From positions 62,001 through 126,000 of the forward strand of contig JAHDVF020001563.1 of the NCBI GenBank assembly GCA_022606425.2: a DNA stretch of 64,000 bases, written 5' to 3'. Of the stretch, positions 9,964 to 21,074 are shown piece by piece. Source of the DNA: Lepidostoma basale. Its lineage: Eukaryota; Arthropoda; Insecta; Trichoptera; Lepidostomatidae. How positions within the stretch are numbered: position 1 is the stretch's first letter; every line of letters begins with the position of its first letter. The notes beneath the pieces were generated by a model. The model was not told the DNA's origin, ran no database searches, and saw only the letters and a program-made list of their open reading frames with translations. A program made the position numbers and the translations under genes.

Positions 9964-10245
9964 CTTTCTTCTTCTTCGTCAGCCTTCATCGGTCTACTGC
10001 TGGACATAGGCCTCTTCTCTTCCTTTCCACTCGTCTCTATTTTCTGCCAGCTGCAGCCGCATTCCCCCCCCCCCCCCCACGGTAGCAATGTCCCCACATC
10101 CTGCCGACGCTTCTCCTATTTTCTGGGTCCACCTTATTATTTTCTGGGTCCATCTATCCTCACTTTGTCTCGCCACATGACCCGCCCATTGCCACTTCAG
10201 TCTCGCTAGTCGTTCCATGATGTCCGTTATTTTTGTTCAGCGTCT
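9964..10245 (-). mobile_element. LINE-B 3' fragment
   Basis: The minus strand encodes ERLARLKWQWAGHVARQSED followed by a degraded tail, then GCCTATGTCCAGCAGTAG and a GAAGAAGAAG end. The homologous, longer copies are at 20166 and 41866. A run of 15 C at 10064..10078 and a duplicated TATTTTCTGGGTCCA show local slippage. Confidence 0.75.
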
Positions 10246-10321
10246 AATCTCCTCATTTAAAAAACTATCGGAATTCTGTTATTTATTGTTTCGGCATTCA
10301 CTTTGTGGTAGGACATGATTA

Positions 10322-10472
10322 AATTGTAAATAAAACACTTGTTTTTCACCACTTGAGTATTATATTTTACACGACTAGTTTCGGAAGCTACAGATGCTTC
10401 CATCTACAGGTTTAAATATAAACTTTATATTTCAAATTTAAGTTTATATTTAAAGTGTTTTATTTACAATCT
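10322..10472. repeat. HP5 hairpin element
   Basis: Terminal arms AATTGTAAATAAAACACTT (10322..10340) and its reverse complement (10453..10471) enclose an AT-rich internal palindrome and a hammerhead-like unit on the minus strand. Downstream of the unit is AAGTGGTGAAAAACAAG and TTTTATTTA, similar to HP4 and HP6. Confidence 0.8.
10373..10409 (-). ncRNA. Hammerhead-like motif of HP5 (putative)
   Basis: On the minus strand: CTGTAGA, T, a 5-bp perfect helix GGAAG/CTTCC, GAAAC, TA, GTC. Flanking bases can form a helix I of six pairs in seven positions (TTTAAAC against GTGTAAA). Against the hammerhead consensus the only core change is A to T in CTGANGA, plus one extra base before the helix. Activity is not shown. 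Confidence 0.4.
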
Positions 10473-11576
10473 ATCGGAATTCAATTAAACTAATCCGACA
10501 TTTGACATTGATAAGAACAAACTTTGAAGATTTAAGTGAAATAAGTCGAATAGTTTTTATGTCTATGGCACACACATATGAAAATTCCCTTTATATACTT
10601 AATATTTTAGAACATAAATAACATGAGCTGTAAATATATATTCTTGCCACCGGCGTCTGAAATCGAACTTCATTTTCACCTTCTATAAATTTACGTTCTG
10701 CCCGAGGTCCAACACTACCCCGCCCGGGATCGGTCGGCCGCTGACGTGTTACCGAAGTAGATGGCGAGCGTGAAATATAACGTGTTTGCAAATAGTGAAG
10801 GTTATAAATAAGTTTTACTTTTGTATTCGAGAAGCGTTTTCCATGACGCTGACCGTCGATTGAGATGATAAAATGACCTTTCCCTGCTTACTGCCGCACT
10901 ACGTGGACGGCACTTTTTATTTTCCCACGTTCACGCCGAAAACCGGAGCAAGTTCCATATTTGAAATATATTCTTCTAAATTCAAAATTATAAAAAAATA
11001 AAAATAAACTGAAGCTATTTATTTTATCATTTTCAGTTTTATTTTTTACAACCGCTCTGTGTTTTTTTGCGCTTTCTTTACCTCGGGGAGGGCGGTTATT
11101 ACCCGTGGCTCTTTCCGACTGAATTCTTGCTAAGTATGCTAAGCTAACAATCGTTGATGAGAATGAGGAATATCCACTTGGAAGTTCACTTCTTTCAGCT
11201 GATCGGCGGCCATATACATAACTCGGATGTCCTAAGTGGTGTAGGTCTATTTGTCCCTGATTTATTGAGGTTATTACCTTCGTCAAAGACAGCACATATT
11301 GTTTCATTTGCCGCGCTGCAGAACCATCCTGCCAATGGTTATGCCTGTAAGTAGGGCAATCTTATTGCTTAATCGGGTCGCCTAAGAGGTCGACATATTT
11401 CGTGATGGTGTGAGTTGCCTCAGGGATGCAATATCAATGTTATGATTCTTTCTCATTCTTAATCTTAATGTTTTTTTATGCTTCTCTTATAAATTCTTAC
11501 AATGTAAATTGCAAACAATCTGGAATAATTTGTCTGTAATGTTTGTGATTTTTATTCAAATAAATTAAATGAAACC
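10473..11576. other. Unique stretch with GC-rich islands
   Basis: 10660..10780 and 10880..11110 are GC-rich and apparently non-repetitive. Short open frames here overlap in several frames and look like chance. Nothing recognised. Confidence 0.35.
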
Positions 11577-11705
11577 GTTGGTGGGTCTTAACTTCCTTCA
11601 AATAACGTCTCCATCCTGTCCTGTCTCTGGACGCCACCTCTGCCACAACATCATCTAACCATCACAGTCTAGGTCTACCGACGCTTCTCCGCTCTATTGG
11701 GTTGA
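11577..11705 (-). mobile_element. LINE 3' scrap (unassigned family)
   Basis: The minus strand reads like the end of a non-LTR reverse transcriptase gene: CGGAGAAGCGTCGGTAGACC, and GAGACAGGACAGGATGGAGA. Too short to assign or to keep a frame. Confidence 0.5.
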
Positions 11706-13127
11706 TAAATAACAATATTTTGATGTAAGTAATGAAGCAAGTCATAAATTATAAAAAAAAATACGTACCACCTTTATCATATTCACATTTTTCTAAACAT
11801 GTTTTTGCAATAATACAGATTTTGCTCAAAATAATCTTGAAGTATTATATTATAGTTAGTAAGTTAAAAAACAGTTAATCAAAATACTATGTATTTTTTG
11901 CTGTTAAAAATAAAACACTAAATTGGATTCCATTTTAATTTATTTGAAATATATATAAATTCGAATAGTACTAGAGTACTTCAGTCTGAAGTTAGTCCAT
12001 TTTAGGTTTCACTCCACGCCGGACACACCGGTACCTGGGAAAGTTCAAAGGATTTTTTTACAGTGGCGAAATTGGAATGAGTGCGGAACTAGCGGCGAAC
12101 TCGCGCGGCGGGGCGCATTCATAAGTTAGGGGCTATTTGAATCACTCCGCTCTGCGAATAGTGGAGTGGTTCGAATTGCTGTTACTTGTTACCCACTAAT
12201 ACCTGCTCTAATACATGCCGCTCTGGTAGTCTCGCAATATAGAACTCCAACTGGAGGAGAATTTAATGTGTTGGAACAAAATAACGGAGTTCAGTTGTTC
12301 TATTTTGTTCTTTGTTTCATTTCCAAGTTCATATACTAATTGTATGGTTGTGAGGCAATGTTTTCTATTATTATTTTTCTTAAAACATTGAATTTTAACA
12401 AATGCACATTTGTGAAAATGTTATACAAACATATGTAGTTATTAAAGGCCTAAAAACAGAATCGTAAAAGTAATCACAGAATATATTGCGTATACTCGTA
12501 TAAGCCTTGCGTCCGCCCCATCATTACATATGGATAAAAGTGAGAGCCAATATTAATAGTATATTGTTGTACCTTGTATTGTACCTTGTATTGCATCTTG
12601 TATTCAAAATATTCTCAAAATCGATCTTGACGACATCCGAGATTTCGCTTATTTATATTATGGTACATTTTTCCCTTGACTAAAAACTTGAGATTTTGCC
12701 TATTTATATTATGATACATTTTTCACTAAACTAAGAACTAACTCATCTTCTTGAATTATATAATCTAAAATTAAAAACATGAATAAGGATGTACATGTGC
12801 ACAAATGTCAAGAAAAAAATTAACCCGATAATTAAGAGATCTGCATAATATTTTACAAAAGTTCTTTCGCCGCCCTACAGTAAATAAAAATATTTCTATG
12901 CTCTGTCTGATGACAAGCGGACAGTTGCTATAAATAGCCTCACTGGCCTCTCCAAAATGTATACTGCTTTACTACGTCTACTCCATTTTTAGATAACATT
13001 TTATGTATTTTTATTAAAAGTGATTAAACCGTTTATGGAAGTATACATAAAATGTTCAATATTTAAAAAAATATATTTAAAAAAATATTTTTTTTTCGCT
13101 TATATCCCTCTTACTTACCTAACTAAC
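11706..13127. other. Unique stretch with GC island at 12000..12330
   Basis: 12050..12190 is CpG-rich (GCGCGGCGGGGCGCATTC). A partial direct repeat is visible at 12636..12722 (two copies of TTTATATTATG(G/A)TACATTTTTC about 64 bp apart). No gene recognised. Confidence 0.35.
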
Positions 13128-13560
13128 TTAAACAGCCTTTGTCGTCCACTGCTGGACATAGGCCTCCCCTATACTTCTCCCCGTATTCCGTCTTGTACCT
13201 TCTGCATCCAATCGCCATCAATTCTTCGTATATCATCGGACCATCATGTGGGGGTCTGCCTCTGTTTCTTTTATCTTCGCGGGGTCTCTACTCCACCGCC
13301 CTTCTGGTCCATCTATCGTCTACCAATCTGGCAACATTTCCCTCAAATGACCATTAAAGCTTAGCCACCCTTTTGACGGTATCTGTTACTCCCGACCTTC
13401 TACGTATTTCAGTATTTGTTATCCGGTCTGAGAGTCTTACATATAGCATGACTCTTTCGTGTTTCCTCTGTGCTCCTTATGGTCGACTTGGTGAGGGTTA
13501 GCTTTTCTGTTCCATATGTCAGTACTGGAAGTAGGCATAGATCATACATTAGCGTTTTAC
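13128..13560 (-). mobile_element. LINE-G 3' end, longest copy
   Basis: On the minus strand about 430 bp of reverse-transcriptase C-terminus can be followed through broken frames: a stretch encoding LLPVLTYGTEKLTLTKST near 13500, then EETRK, then the GGCCTATGTCCAGCAGTGG phrase near its 3' end at 13140. The YG-x-E-x-L-T-L motif is typical of this part of LINE reverse transcriptases. Confidence 0.8.
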
Positions 13561-13663
13561 TTATATAATGTGCATAAATTAAATTTACTAGAAAATTATA
13601 CATATTAGTATGGTCCGATCTTATAAATTTAAGTTTAAATAATGATGCAGTGTTTCTGTGAAA

Positions 13664-13995
13664 TTTCAAATGCTGCTATCAGAAAGGAATGTAGAGCAGA
13701 AGAAAGTATTAAGAACAAAATTATTGTTCTATTGGTTTGGATATATGGAACGCATGAATAAAGAAATAATGATAAAAAAAGTATACATTAACGATGTGAA
13801 TGAATTGCAGTGTCGAAGAAAACATGGCATGACCAAATTATTCAAATATAAAAGGTCGGCCATATTAGAATAAATCAACAAACGTGTATGACCCACTTTA
13901 TGAATGTGGAGGAGTAACTAGAGAGGTGTGTCAGGATAGAGTAGTGTGGCGTTCCATTTTCTCGGCCAACCCTTTCGGGGCGTGTTGGTTTGTTA
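13664..13995 (+). mobile_element. LINE-A-like copy, second subfamily
   Basis: Encodes FYWFGYMERMNKEIMIKKVY and INDVNELQCRRKHGMTKLF, then, in another frame, a CQDRVVWRSIFS end, closing with CTTTCGGGGCGTGTTGG. The QDRVVWRSI variant is shared with copies at 15446 and 33075 and separates them from the ERKVWQSI type. Several frameshifts. Confidence 0.8.
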
Positions 13996-14254
13996 TTGTA
14001 ATTTTATTAACAGTTATTTTAGTTTTTCGTCAACCACCATTTTATATTATAAATTATCGCATATTATCTCTTTGCAAAACATTTGTTTTGCCTTGTTAGT
14101 ATCATTTGATTATTTTAAAATATTTCTTACCGGCTTCGAAAACATTTTAACTTAATCGAAGCTTTTTTTAAGTCAACACTGCAGTAACTACAAAAATTAG
14201 GACAATACGTTTTAAAACCTGCCAGTAATAGGTATATTTTATAAATATTTTATT

Positions 14255-14400
14255 GTTTTGGTTAAAACACTGTGGATACATCAATATTTTTAACTGTTTA
14301 AATAAAAAAACGTATTTTTTGTATCACAAAATTTTATTATTTTTAAATTTTTCGCGACAGCTGTCGAGAAATTAAAAAATAATAATAAAAAATTCATACC
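14255..14400. repeat. HP2 hairpin-family copy
   Basis: Shares with 7250..7512 the TTTTGGTTAAAACACTG lead, AACTGTTTAAATAAAAAA and TATCACAAAATTTTATT, then TTCGCGACAGCTGTCG. The helix and GAAAC box are replaced by a short palindrome centred near 14358, so the ribozyme-like core is lost. Confidence 0.65.
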
Positions 14401-14626
14401 GTAAATAGCGTTTTATATTTTAACAGGCATATTATATAACAATAAATAAATACAATGTCAATTTTAATTTCACTTTAGGTCATTTTTAAAGAAGCCGAAT
14501 ATTATCTTTATTTTTACTAATTTTTCGTCATTTGAATTTTCATTATGTGGAATTTTGTCATTAAGCGTGATTTTAGCTTTTAGACTGTTAAACATCAGAA
14601 AATACCGATAGTTCACATACTCATAT

Positions 14627-15055
14627 TTGTCTAATGAACAAAGTTCGGCCGTAATTCAATTAAAAATATTTCGAAAGCCTTATACACGAAAATTTACAAA
14701 GTTTCGAATACGAACATTGATTCCAGGCGTTAATATTAATTTGTGGAACGAATTCTCGTCAGAACTTTATCAACGAATTAGTCAGATTTTGACTTTGACC
14801 TTATTTTTGTACCTATACGACCGCACAGTATTATTTTCCCGCTATAATTCTGTCGATGTTTCGAGAAAATTGATGGTTTCAATAGGGTTGCTTTCAAAAA
14901 ATACATTTTGTTTGTTTTCAACGCAACATATTATATTTACCGTGTTCTTATACATATTATTTTGTACGAGAAGGTTTAACTCGGTTTCGCGAATTTATTG
15001 CTTTTCGTGTAACTTCATTCGAATACGAATTTTTATATGGTTCCTCGTGCTTTAA
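14627..15055 (+). other. Open frame of 142 codons, not recognised
   Basis: Longest open frame not explained by a repeat or by the transposase. The product is rich in F, I, L, R and S with hydrophobic stretches near its middle and end. No family is recognised, base composition is that of the surrounding AT-rich DNA, and no splice-flanked or promoter context is evident. Most likely chance. Confidence 0.12.
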
Positions 15056-15445
15056 TGGACTAAATAAAACAAAAAAAATTTATATGATTACTGAGAACGT
15101 TCGAGGAATTCTATTGGGTAATAACAAATATCGCTTAGTTAAAGATACATTTAAATATTTTAAAACATTGAATTTTTTTTTAAATCAACGAGATTCCGAG
15201 TCATTAAATACATTATTAATACTCGCCACACGGTGATGGATACCGAGTTACCGCGCGACTTCATTCCTATCGCGACTGTCGCGCGGGTAAGACGTGTGTA
15301 TATTTCTTGTACTAATCGTTATTTTTATTGACTTCGACGTAAATTCACGATAAATCTATTTTGTAACTAATTTTTGAATAAACAATACAGTTTTTTTTAG
15401 TTACATATAAGGCAATAAACTTTTGTTACTGATAACCATAAAAAA
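15056..15445. other. Unique stretch
   Basis: 15220..15300 is a small CpG-rich patch (CGCGCGACTTCATTCC, ATCGCGACTGTCGCGCGGG). Otherwise AT-rich; no gene seen. Confidence 0.3.
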
Positions 15446-15672
15446 ACTAACTAACCAACTAACCATCACGCCATTTCCCCGGAGGGGTAGACAGAGAGGA
15501 TGGATCGCCACAATGGCCTGTCCTGGCATACCTCTCGGGCTTCCTTTACATTTATACATCGTACCATGCACGCACGTCGATTATTCCGACTTCGAATGTG
15601 ACCGCCTTTTAGTAATTGATTAATTTGGTCATGCCATGTTTTCCTCGATCGTCCTCGGCTTCTTTTCCATAA
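15446..15672 (-). mobile_element. LINE-A second-subfamily 3' end
   Basis: Starts at the tail (AACTAACTAACCAACTAACC on the plus strand) and on the minus strand encodes KRSRGRSRKTWHDQINQLLK, then EAREVCQDRPLWRSILSVY. The GRP-x-KTWHDQI segment is the most conserved part. It ends abruptly upstream, as 5' truncation would produce. Confidence 0.85.
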
Positions 15673-16319
15673 CCATAAAGTGAATGATAAATCGGTTAAA
15701 GCCATTAAGCGAGTTTTAAATCAGTTCCAATGCATAAGCTAAGTTCGATTCGAAATAATTAAAATCAGCCAGAGAGAAATGAAAAATATTTTCTCCTTTT
15801 TTATTTCAAGTTGATCAATTCGCAGTTTGTTTGTACTTCAAGGAATATTTTCAGCCCTGTTTGGACGTTGTTTTTAGAAAACTGATGGCCTGAATTACGC
15901 GGCGGCGACCGGGGGTTAATTGTTACAATTTCCGTTCGGGCGAACTTCAGCCGAACAATGACCGGCGATGCTATCGATACGGCGGCGCGGCGCGAGGAAA
16001 TTTATAAGCCGCCTCAAACGCAAAGCTCAGAGCGGTTTCTTTATTTCTCCAGCTTTACGGCCCAGAAGTTTACACTGACTCTGATGTTTTAATCGGATTA
16101 TTTTTCGCTTTGATCGAAAGGGGATTGTAGTTTTTAAGACAATCCTTTTAAAACCAAACCGCAAAATGTTATTTAGTTTATTATATCATTAACGTGGAGT
16201 TAGAATTAAATAATATAATAATATCATTGAGGTTAATTCCATAAAATTGATTTTTGTCTCAACCAATTTACGTAAATTTACAAAAGCTTTATTTATATTT
16301 TTATAATATATAACTATGC
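15673..16319. other. Unique stretch with GC-rich island 15890..16080
   Basis: The island (GCGGCGGCGACCGGGGG, ACGGCGGCGCGGCGCGAGG, AATTTATAAGCCGCC) has no repeat match in the window. It might be conserved non-coding DNA. No gene seen. Confidence 0.35.
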
Positions 16320-16598
16320 AAATACATCGCACCGTGAGTGTAAAGCCGAAACAAGTGCAAATATTCAGTTTGGAGATATGGGAGTTTAAAGACTTCATAT
16401 TGCTTAGAAAAACTGTTTTTTTTTAATAAACCAATGATTTTCAGTTTAAAGTAATATACCTATAAACCGAAAATCATTGGTTGATTTAATTATAAAAATA
16501 CAGTTTTTCCAAGCAATATGAAGTCTTTAAACTCCCATATCTCCAAACTGTATATTTGCACTTGTTTCGGTTTTACACTCACGGTGCGACATGTATTT
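16320..16598. repeat. HP7 hairpin element, about 130-bp arms
   Basis: Arms 16320..16450 and 16461..16598 are near-identical inverted copies (for example GGAGATATGGGAGTTTAAAG, CACCGTGAGTGTAAA). They differ by small indels in T runs. Each arm carries CCGAAACAAGTGC, a GAAAC box like the other families, but the rest of the core is not clear. Confidence 0.88.
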
Positions 16599-16711
16599 TT
16601 ACAACAAATATTATTATTATATATTTTATTAAAGAAAGGTTAGGGCAGGCAACAAAGTGAATGGTGCACTTAAAGTTGTCATCACCTATCTAAAAAACCT
16701 ATCTAAAAAAG

Positions 16712-17210
16712 CTTAAATGGTAGTGCACAATGGTCTTTTTGTACCGACCCTTATATATGGAAGCGAAACATAGAACTGCAAAACAAGGATAAAAGTAGAA
16801 TAAATGCAGTAGAAATGCGATCTCTGAGATGAATGTGTGGAAACTCTGTAAATGATAGAATGTCGAATGAAAATATAAGAAGTGAATGCGGTGCGAATGA
16901 TGGTGTTATGTTCAAAATAATGAAACGATTATAAGCACGGTTTGGACACATGGAAAGAATGAATGAAGTATGAATGAATAAAAAAAGCATACGTAAATTA
17001 TGTAAATGGAATTGGAAATAGAGGAAGACCGAAGAAAACGTGGCACGATCATATAAATCAAATATTGAATGTCGGCCACGTGAGGAGTCAGAGAAATCGA
17101 CATTGGTGCATGACACGATGTATAAATGTAGAGGAAGCGAGAGTGTGGCAGTCCATTATTTTAGCCTACTCCTTCGGAGAGATGGCGCGATGATTAGTTA
17201 GTTAGATGGT
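16712..17210 (+). mobile_element. LINE-A 3' end, about 500 bp
   Basis: Runs from the AATGGTAGTGCACAATGG start shared with other copies through VLVPTLIYGSET-like sequence, EMRSLR, ENIRSECGANDGV, the RGRPKKTWHDHINQILNVGH segment and a CTTCGGAGAGATGGCGCG terminus with TTAG tail. Several frameshifts and stops; a pseudogene. Confidence 0.88.
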
Positions 17211-17764
17211 TTAGAGAGTATTTATTAAAAGCATTTCTTATTATCTTGATATGTCTTTTATACATTAGTTCAACAATATAGTTAGTTATTGTGTGATATA
17301 TTTGTTTCTATTATATTTTGTTATAAAACATAAAAGCTAGTAAGAAATTATAAATTAAGTACAACGGATCTTTCAGGAATTTATTTTTAATGTGAGTTAA
17401 TTTAAATATCTATTATATTCGAGAACACATGAAAACCTTTCAATTTGAACGTAGAATGCAATTCGTCAACTCACATATTCAGAATATTCAAATTTACAGT
17501 ACGTTATTTGAAATACCGCTTCAATTTCGAGTCTAGCCGTGAATGGGCCGGTCTAGGCTTGGTCTGCGTTTTAATCCCTCCAAAAGTTTCCCCCGCGGTC
17601 CGGACTGAAGGGGTTGAGACAAATTAATTGGCGCGCCCACATCTCATCCCTTAACCCCTTTGTGCCGGGGCTATTACTTACGTACTTATTACTTATACGG
17701 CGGGATTTATATTACCAAGGGACTTGAGCTTTATTTTTATGGTGATTATTACGAAACAAAATTA
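17211..17764. other. Unique stretch with GC island 17530..17690
   Basis: The island contains TTTCCCCCGCGGTCCGGACT and GGGGTTGAGACAAATTAATT. No repeat partner or coding frame recognised. Confidence 0.3.
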
Positions 17765-17905
17765 GGGTATTTTTAGTTCATTATCGAAACATATTATTAA
17801 CTGTTTAAATAAAAAACTTTGTTATAAATATCACAATTTGATTATATTTTGTCACGACAGTTGTTTCGCTAACCGATGTTAGCATCGTCAGGTCTTGCAA
17901 TCAAC
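17765..17905 (-). repeat. HP2 hairpin-family copy
   Basis: Carries the same AACTGTTTAAATAAAAAAC and TATCACAATTTGATTATA blocks as 7250..7512, followed by the best-preserved HP2 core. Only one arm is present. It abuts the LINE-D end at 17907. Confidence 0.75.
17856..17891 (-). ncRNA. Hammerhead-like motif of HP2 (putative)
   Basis: Minus strand: CTGACGA, T, a perfect 6-bp helix GCTAAC/GTTAGC with a 4-base loop, GAAAC, AACT, GTC. CTGANGA, GAAA and GTC all agree with the hammerhead consensus, but there is one extra base before the helix and helix I next to the core is only about 2 bp. Activity not shown. Confidence 0.4.
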
Positions 17906-17906
17906 T

Positions 17907-18262
17907 CCTATTCTTCTTCTTCTTCTTTTTATCCTGACACACTTCCGTGGTGCATAGGGCCTCAAGGAACCTTCTCAACCCAAATCTATCGCATGCCTGA
18001 TGCCCAACATCATCCAAAGTGAGGCCTGCCGCCTTAACCTCGTCCTGCAAGGTTCTTCTCCAGGTGGCTCTAGGTCTGCCTCGCTTTCTCTTTCCCCCCA
18101 TAGGGGACCAGTCTAGTGCACCCTGAGCGATGCAGGCTGGGTTCCGTCTCAGAGTGTGACCGATCCACTGACATTTGCGTCTATCGTCCTGTTCTCTAAT
18201 TGGCTTTTCGCCTGCCATAGTCCAGAGAGCGGCATTTGACACTGTTTGGGGCCAACCAATAT
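17907..18262 (-). mobile_element. LINE-D 3' end
   Basis: The minus strand keeps an open frame from 18278 to 17901 encoding REQDDRRKCQWIGHTLRRNP, then GGKRKRGRPRATWRRTL, typical of the C-terminus of a non-LTR reverse transcriptase. It ends in a (TTC)n-derived KKKKKK run. Only copy of this family in the window. Confidence 0.85.
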
Positions 18263-18464
18263 TTATTTTGCCAAACATACAGGTTTTTTACTACATGAAT
18301 GATATATCATTAGTTGCAAAGATCTGGATAATTGGTAAAGCGTTAAACATTATCAGATTATACATCGGATATTGTTTTATAATTAAAAAATTTCTTACAA
18401 AACACTATAAAAAATAATAATCCTTATATAACAATCTTTCAAATAACTAGTAATCTTATAAAAT

Positions 18465-18540
18465 AATTAATACGAATAAAAACACATAATTTCTTTGCGT
18501 ATGTTTCGTCCCGCTAAGTCGTCATCAAATGTCTGAGAAC
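18465..18540 (-). repeat. HP3-like single copy
   Basis: Minus strand: CATTTGATGA, C, GACTTAGCGGGAC, GAAAC, ATACGC. The plus-strand edge AATTAATACGAATAAAAAC matches the outer end of HP3 arms. Confidence 0.55.
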
Positions 18541-19084
18541 ATTTGTATCAATTAACTAATATACTTTTAATATTTTTTTATGCAAACAGCAAATGTAATT
18601 AGCTAAAAAAAACTTTTTGTGAACAGTGCGTTTGGCCAATTAGGTTACATAGAGAAATGATAAAGATTTTTTATATAATTTTTTTTTACGTAAGTATTAT
18701 CTATTATAACAAAAATACAACGATACAATGATTTCTTAATTTTTTACATACGAAAGGTCCTTTTAACCTAATGAATAAGTAAACTTTAGATTTTGATAAT
18801 TATAATTATAAGAAAAACAGTTCAAACCACAGAATTTAGAAAATTACTACAGACAGACACCGATGCTTTAATTTTCAGATATAAGAATATAGTAAATTTA
18901 AAACTAGAGAGACAATCAAGCTGTCTCATTCTTTAGATAATGTCTTCTGAAACATATAGTGTTTATCACTTATTTGTGCTTAAAACAGTGTTTATGTATT
19001 TTTAATAAAAATCGTGTAATAATGTTTAAAGTGTCTATAAAACGAAAATTCACTTGGGCCTCCTATACATCACAAAAAGCTAAT
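18541..19084. other. AT-rich stretch, nothing recognised
   Basis: Contains poly-T/A runs but no repeat shared with the rest of the window and no coding signal. Confidence 0.3.
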
Positions 19085-19089
19085 TATTT

Positions 19090-19330
19090 TCATCCCCCAA
19101 TTTACATGGATATGAAATATGGGGGGCTAGTTATTCGGACATGTCCAGGCACTCGGGGGTTGTCTCCTTCGCTTGTGGGGCTGCACCTCCCTCCGGCAAG
19201 CCACGAGCCAGACGCACGACTCAGCAATATAAAACAATGCAGCAGCAGGCGTACCGCGGTAGGATTCGAACTGGGTACCAAGGAACATCGTTTAATCTGT
19301 TCACGTCGAAATTCACTATCAGAACATAAA
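19090..19330 (-). repeat. Possible tRNA-related repeat with B-box-like site
   Basis: The minus strand contains CCAGTTCGAATCCTACCGCG, a good match to a tRNA B box, in a GC-rich 240-bp segment unlike its AT-rich surroundings. No convincing A box is placed upstream, so this is a candidate SINE or tRNA-derived fragment only. Confidence 0.35.
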
Positions 19331-19450
19331 CGGCTGAATTAATTCCCGCGCAGAGCTGGTGTTTTGTCTTTATTGTGTTGCAACGGGAAGACAGAAATTG
19401 ATTTCTATCTTTGTCTGTAAATGCTACATATGAAATTAAATGACTTATGA
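19290..19450 (+). repeat. Diverged repeat paired with 21995..22145
   Basis: Shared in order: AAGGAA(C/T)ATC, TTTAATCTGTTCA, ATCAGAACA, TTGCAACGGGAA, GATTTC(T/G)ATCTTTGTCT and GAAATTAAATGACTT. Spacing differs by indels. Function unknown. Confidence 0.65.
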
Positions 19451-19653
19451 TCTATATCTATATCTTACATCTTGTATTTAAGAACTACAAGTAAATCGAC
19501 CGAATGATATCTTTTTTACTTTGCGCTAAAGATCCATATATTTTTTATTATTCAATATTTTATCTCAATCATATCTGAAAATATAAATAAGAGTTCTTTT
19601 GCTGAAAAATATTTCACAGCTTGGTATTGTTATGTAAAAAAACATATAATTGA

Positions 19654-19815
19654 TGACCTTCTTGGCAGAGTGGCAACAGCTATGACTACCACATCGAAGT
19701 TCCCGGGTTCTATTTCCGGTGATGACAGTGTGAAAAAAAATCGCTCCTTGTCTTTGGTCTGGTATAATTCACGTGACAATATAAATGTCGATAGACTAGC
19801 TACCTGTCACATATA
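19654..19815 (+). mobile_element. tRNA-derived SINE
   Basis: Head GACCTTCTTGGCAGAGTGGC matches an A box; the B-box region is degraded (CCGGGTTCTATTTCCGG). The body TCTTTGGTCTGGTATAATTC, ACGTGACAATAAA-like and the GATAGACTAGCTACCTGTCA end are shared with copies at 35935, 39400 and 57913. RNA polymerase III would have driven it; transposition would depend on a LINE. Confidence 0.8.
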
Positions 19816-19954
19816 AAAATAAATAATTTAAAAATTGTATACAGTATTGAGTTCGGAAAATGAAAAGCAACGGGAAACTAACACATTGAAAAAGCCCACT
19901 TGGTATTCCAAGAACCAGTAAAGATGTTAATAGACTTAGCTGCAATACAATCCA

Positions 19955-20050
19955 TAGTCACATTGTATTTGGTCTGATGTATTGTAGAATTCAGGTGGAA
20001 ATAAAATGGCGATAGACTAGCTACCTAGCACATGTCATGAGAATCAATAT
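19955..20050 (+). mobile_element. SINE 3' half
   Basis: Contains TTGGTCTGATGTATTGTAGA, AATAAAATGGCGATAGACTA and CATGTCATGAGAATCAATAT, the distal part of the same SINE. The tRNA-like head is missing. Confidence 0.65.
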
Positions 20051-20165
20051 ATTAGCTAAAAACAAATTGTTTACATTGATTAGTCTCAAACGACCCGTTG
20101 TACACAAACATAAAAATAAAAATAAGCTTCCCAAACAATGGGAAATGGCAAAGATCACATGTTTC

Positions 20166-20535
20166 TTCTTCTTCTTCTTCCCCACCCTATTCCCGTGCCC
20201 TCCTGGACAAAGGCCTCCTGCATTCGCTTCCATGTCACTCTGTCCTGTGCAGACTGCATCCAAGTTATTCCGACGTGTTTGTTCAGGTCATCCTTCCACC
20301 GTAGTTGCGGTTGCCCTGCACTTCTCTTCGCCGTCCACGGTCTCCAAGTCAGCAGTCTTCTTGTCCACTTTTCATCTGAGCTTCTGGCTACGTGACCTGC
20401 CCATTGCCATTTTAGAGTCGCCACCCGGTGGATGATGTCAGTGACCTTTGTTTTTTCTCTCACCGTATCGTTTCTGACTCTGTCTCTTAGGCTTATACCT
20501 AACATGCTTTTTCCATGGCTCTTTGGGTCACTCAT
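20166..20535 (-). mobile_element. LINE-B 3' end, open frame
   Basis: The minus strand has a continuous frame of 126 codons: MLGISLRDRVRNDTVREKTK, then VATLKWQWAGHVARSSDEKW, RRLLTWRPW and GQPQLRWKDDL, the C-terminus of a LINE reverse transcriptase, with a (GAA)n end. A close copy is at 41866..42200. The upstream parts of the protein are absent. Confidence 0.88.
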
Positions 20536-20593
20536 AGTTTCTCGGCACTTTATTTGGACAATGTAACAGTTTTAAGACTATAAGTACCATATG

Positions 20594-21074
20594 TATGTAT
20601 GGAAGCGAATCGTGGAACTGGCAAAAGTAGGATGAAAGTAGAATAAATGCAGTAGAAATGAGATCTCTTAGACTAATGGGTGGATACTCTGTGTATGATA
20701 GAGTGTCGAATGAAAATATAAGAAGTGAATGCGGTGCGAATGATGGTGTCATGAACAAAATAATGAAAGGATCATTAAGATGGTTTGGACGTATGGAAAG
20801 AATGAATGAAGAAATAATGGTAAAGAAATTATATGTAAATGATGTAAATGGAACCAGAAATAGAGGAAGACCGAGGAAAACTTGGCACGATAAAATAAAT
20901 CAAATATTGAATGTCGGCCATTGGAGGAGTCAGAGAAATCGTCGCGCGTGCATGACACGAAGTATGAATGTTGAGGAAGCGAGAGAAATATGTCAGGAAA
21001 GAAAAGTGTGGCAGTTTATTCTTTCTGCCTACCCCTTCGGGGAGACGGCGTGGTGGTTAGTTAGTTAGTTAGTT
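20594..21074 (+). mobile_element. LINE-A 3' end, best-preserved frame
   Basis: Encodes 136 uninterrupted codons (20658..21068): MRSLRLMGGYSVYDRVSNEN, RWFGRMERMNEEIMVKKLYV, NRGRPRKTWHDKINQ and MNVEEAREICQERKVW, ending LSAYPFGETAWWLVS. This is the region after the catalytic domain of a non-LTR reverse transcriptase. The 3' end is CTTCGGGGAGACGGCGTGG and four TTAG units. AGTACCATATG occurs at both edges (20583..20593 and 21075..21085), an 11-bp target duplication. Confidence 0.92.

Noticed and set aside
9889..10209. 106-codon plus-strand frame as a gene
   Set aside because: Antisense of the LINE-B fragment; proline run comes from the poly-C tract.
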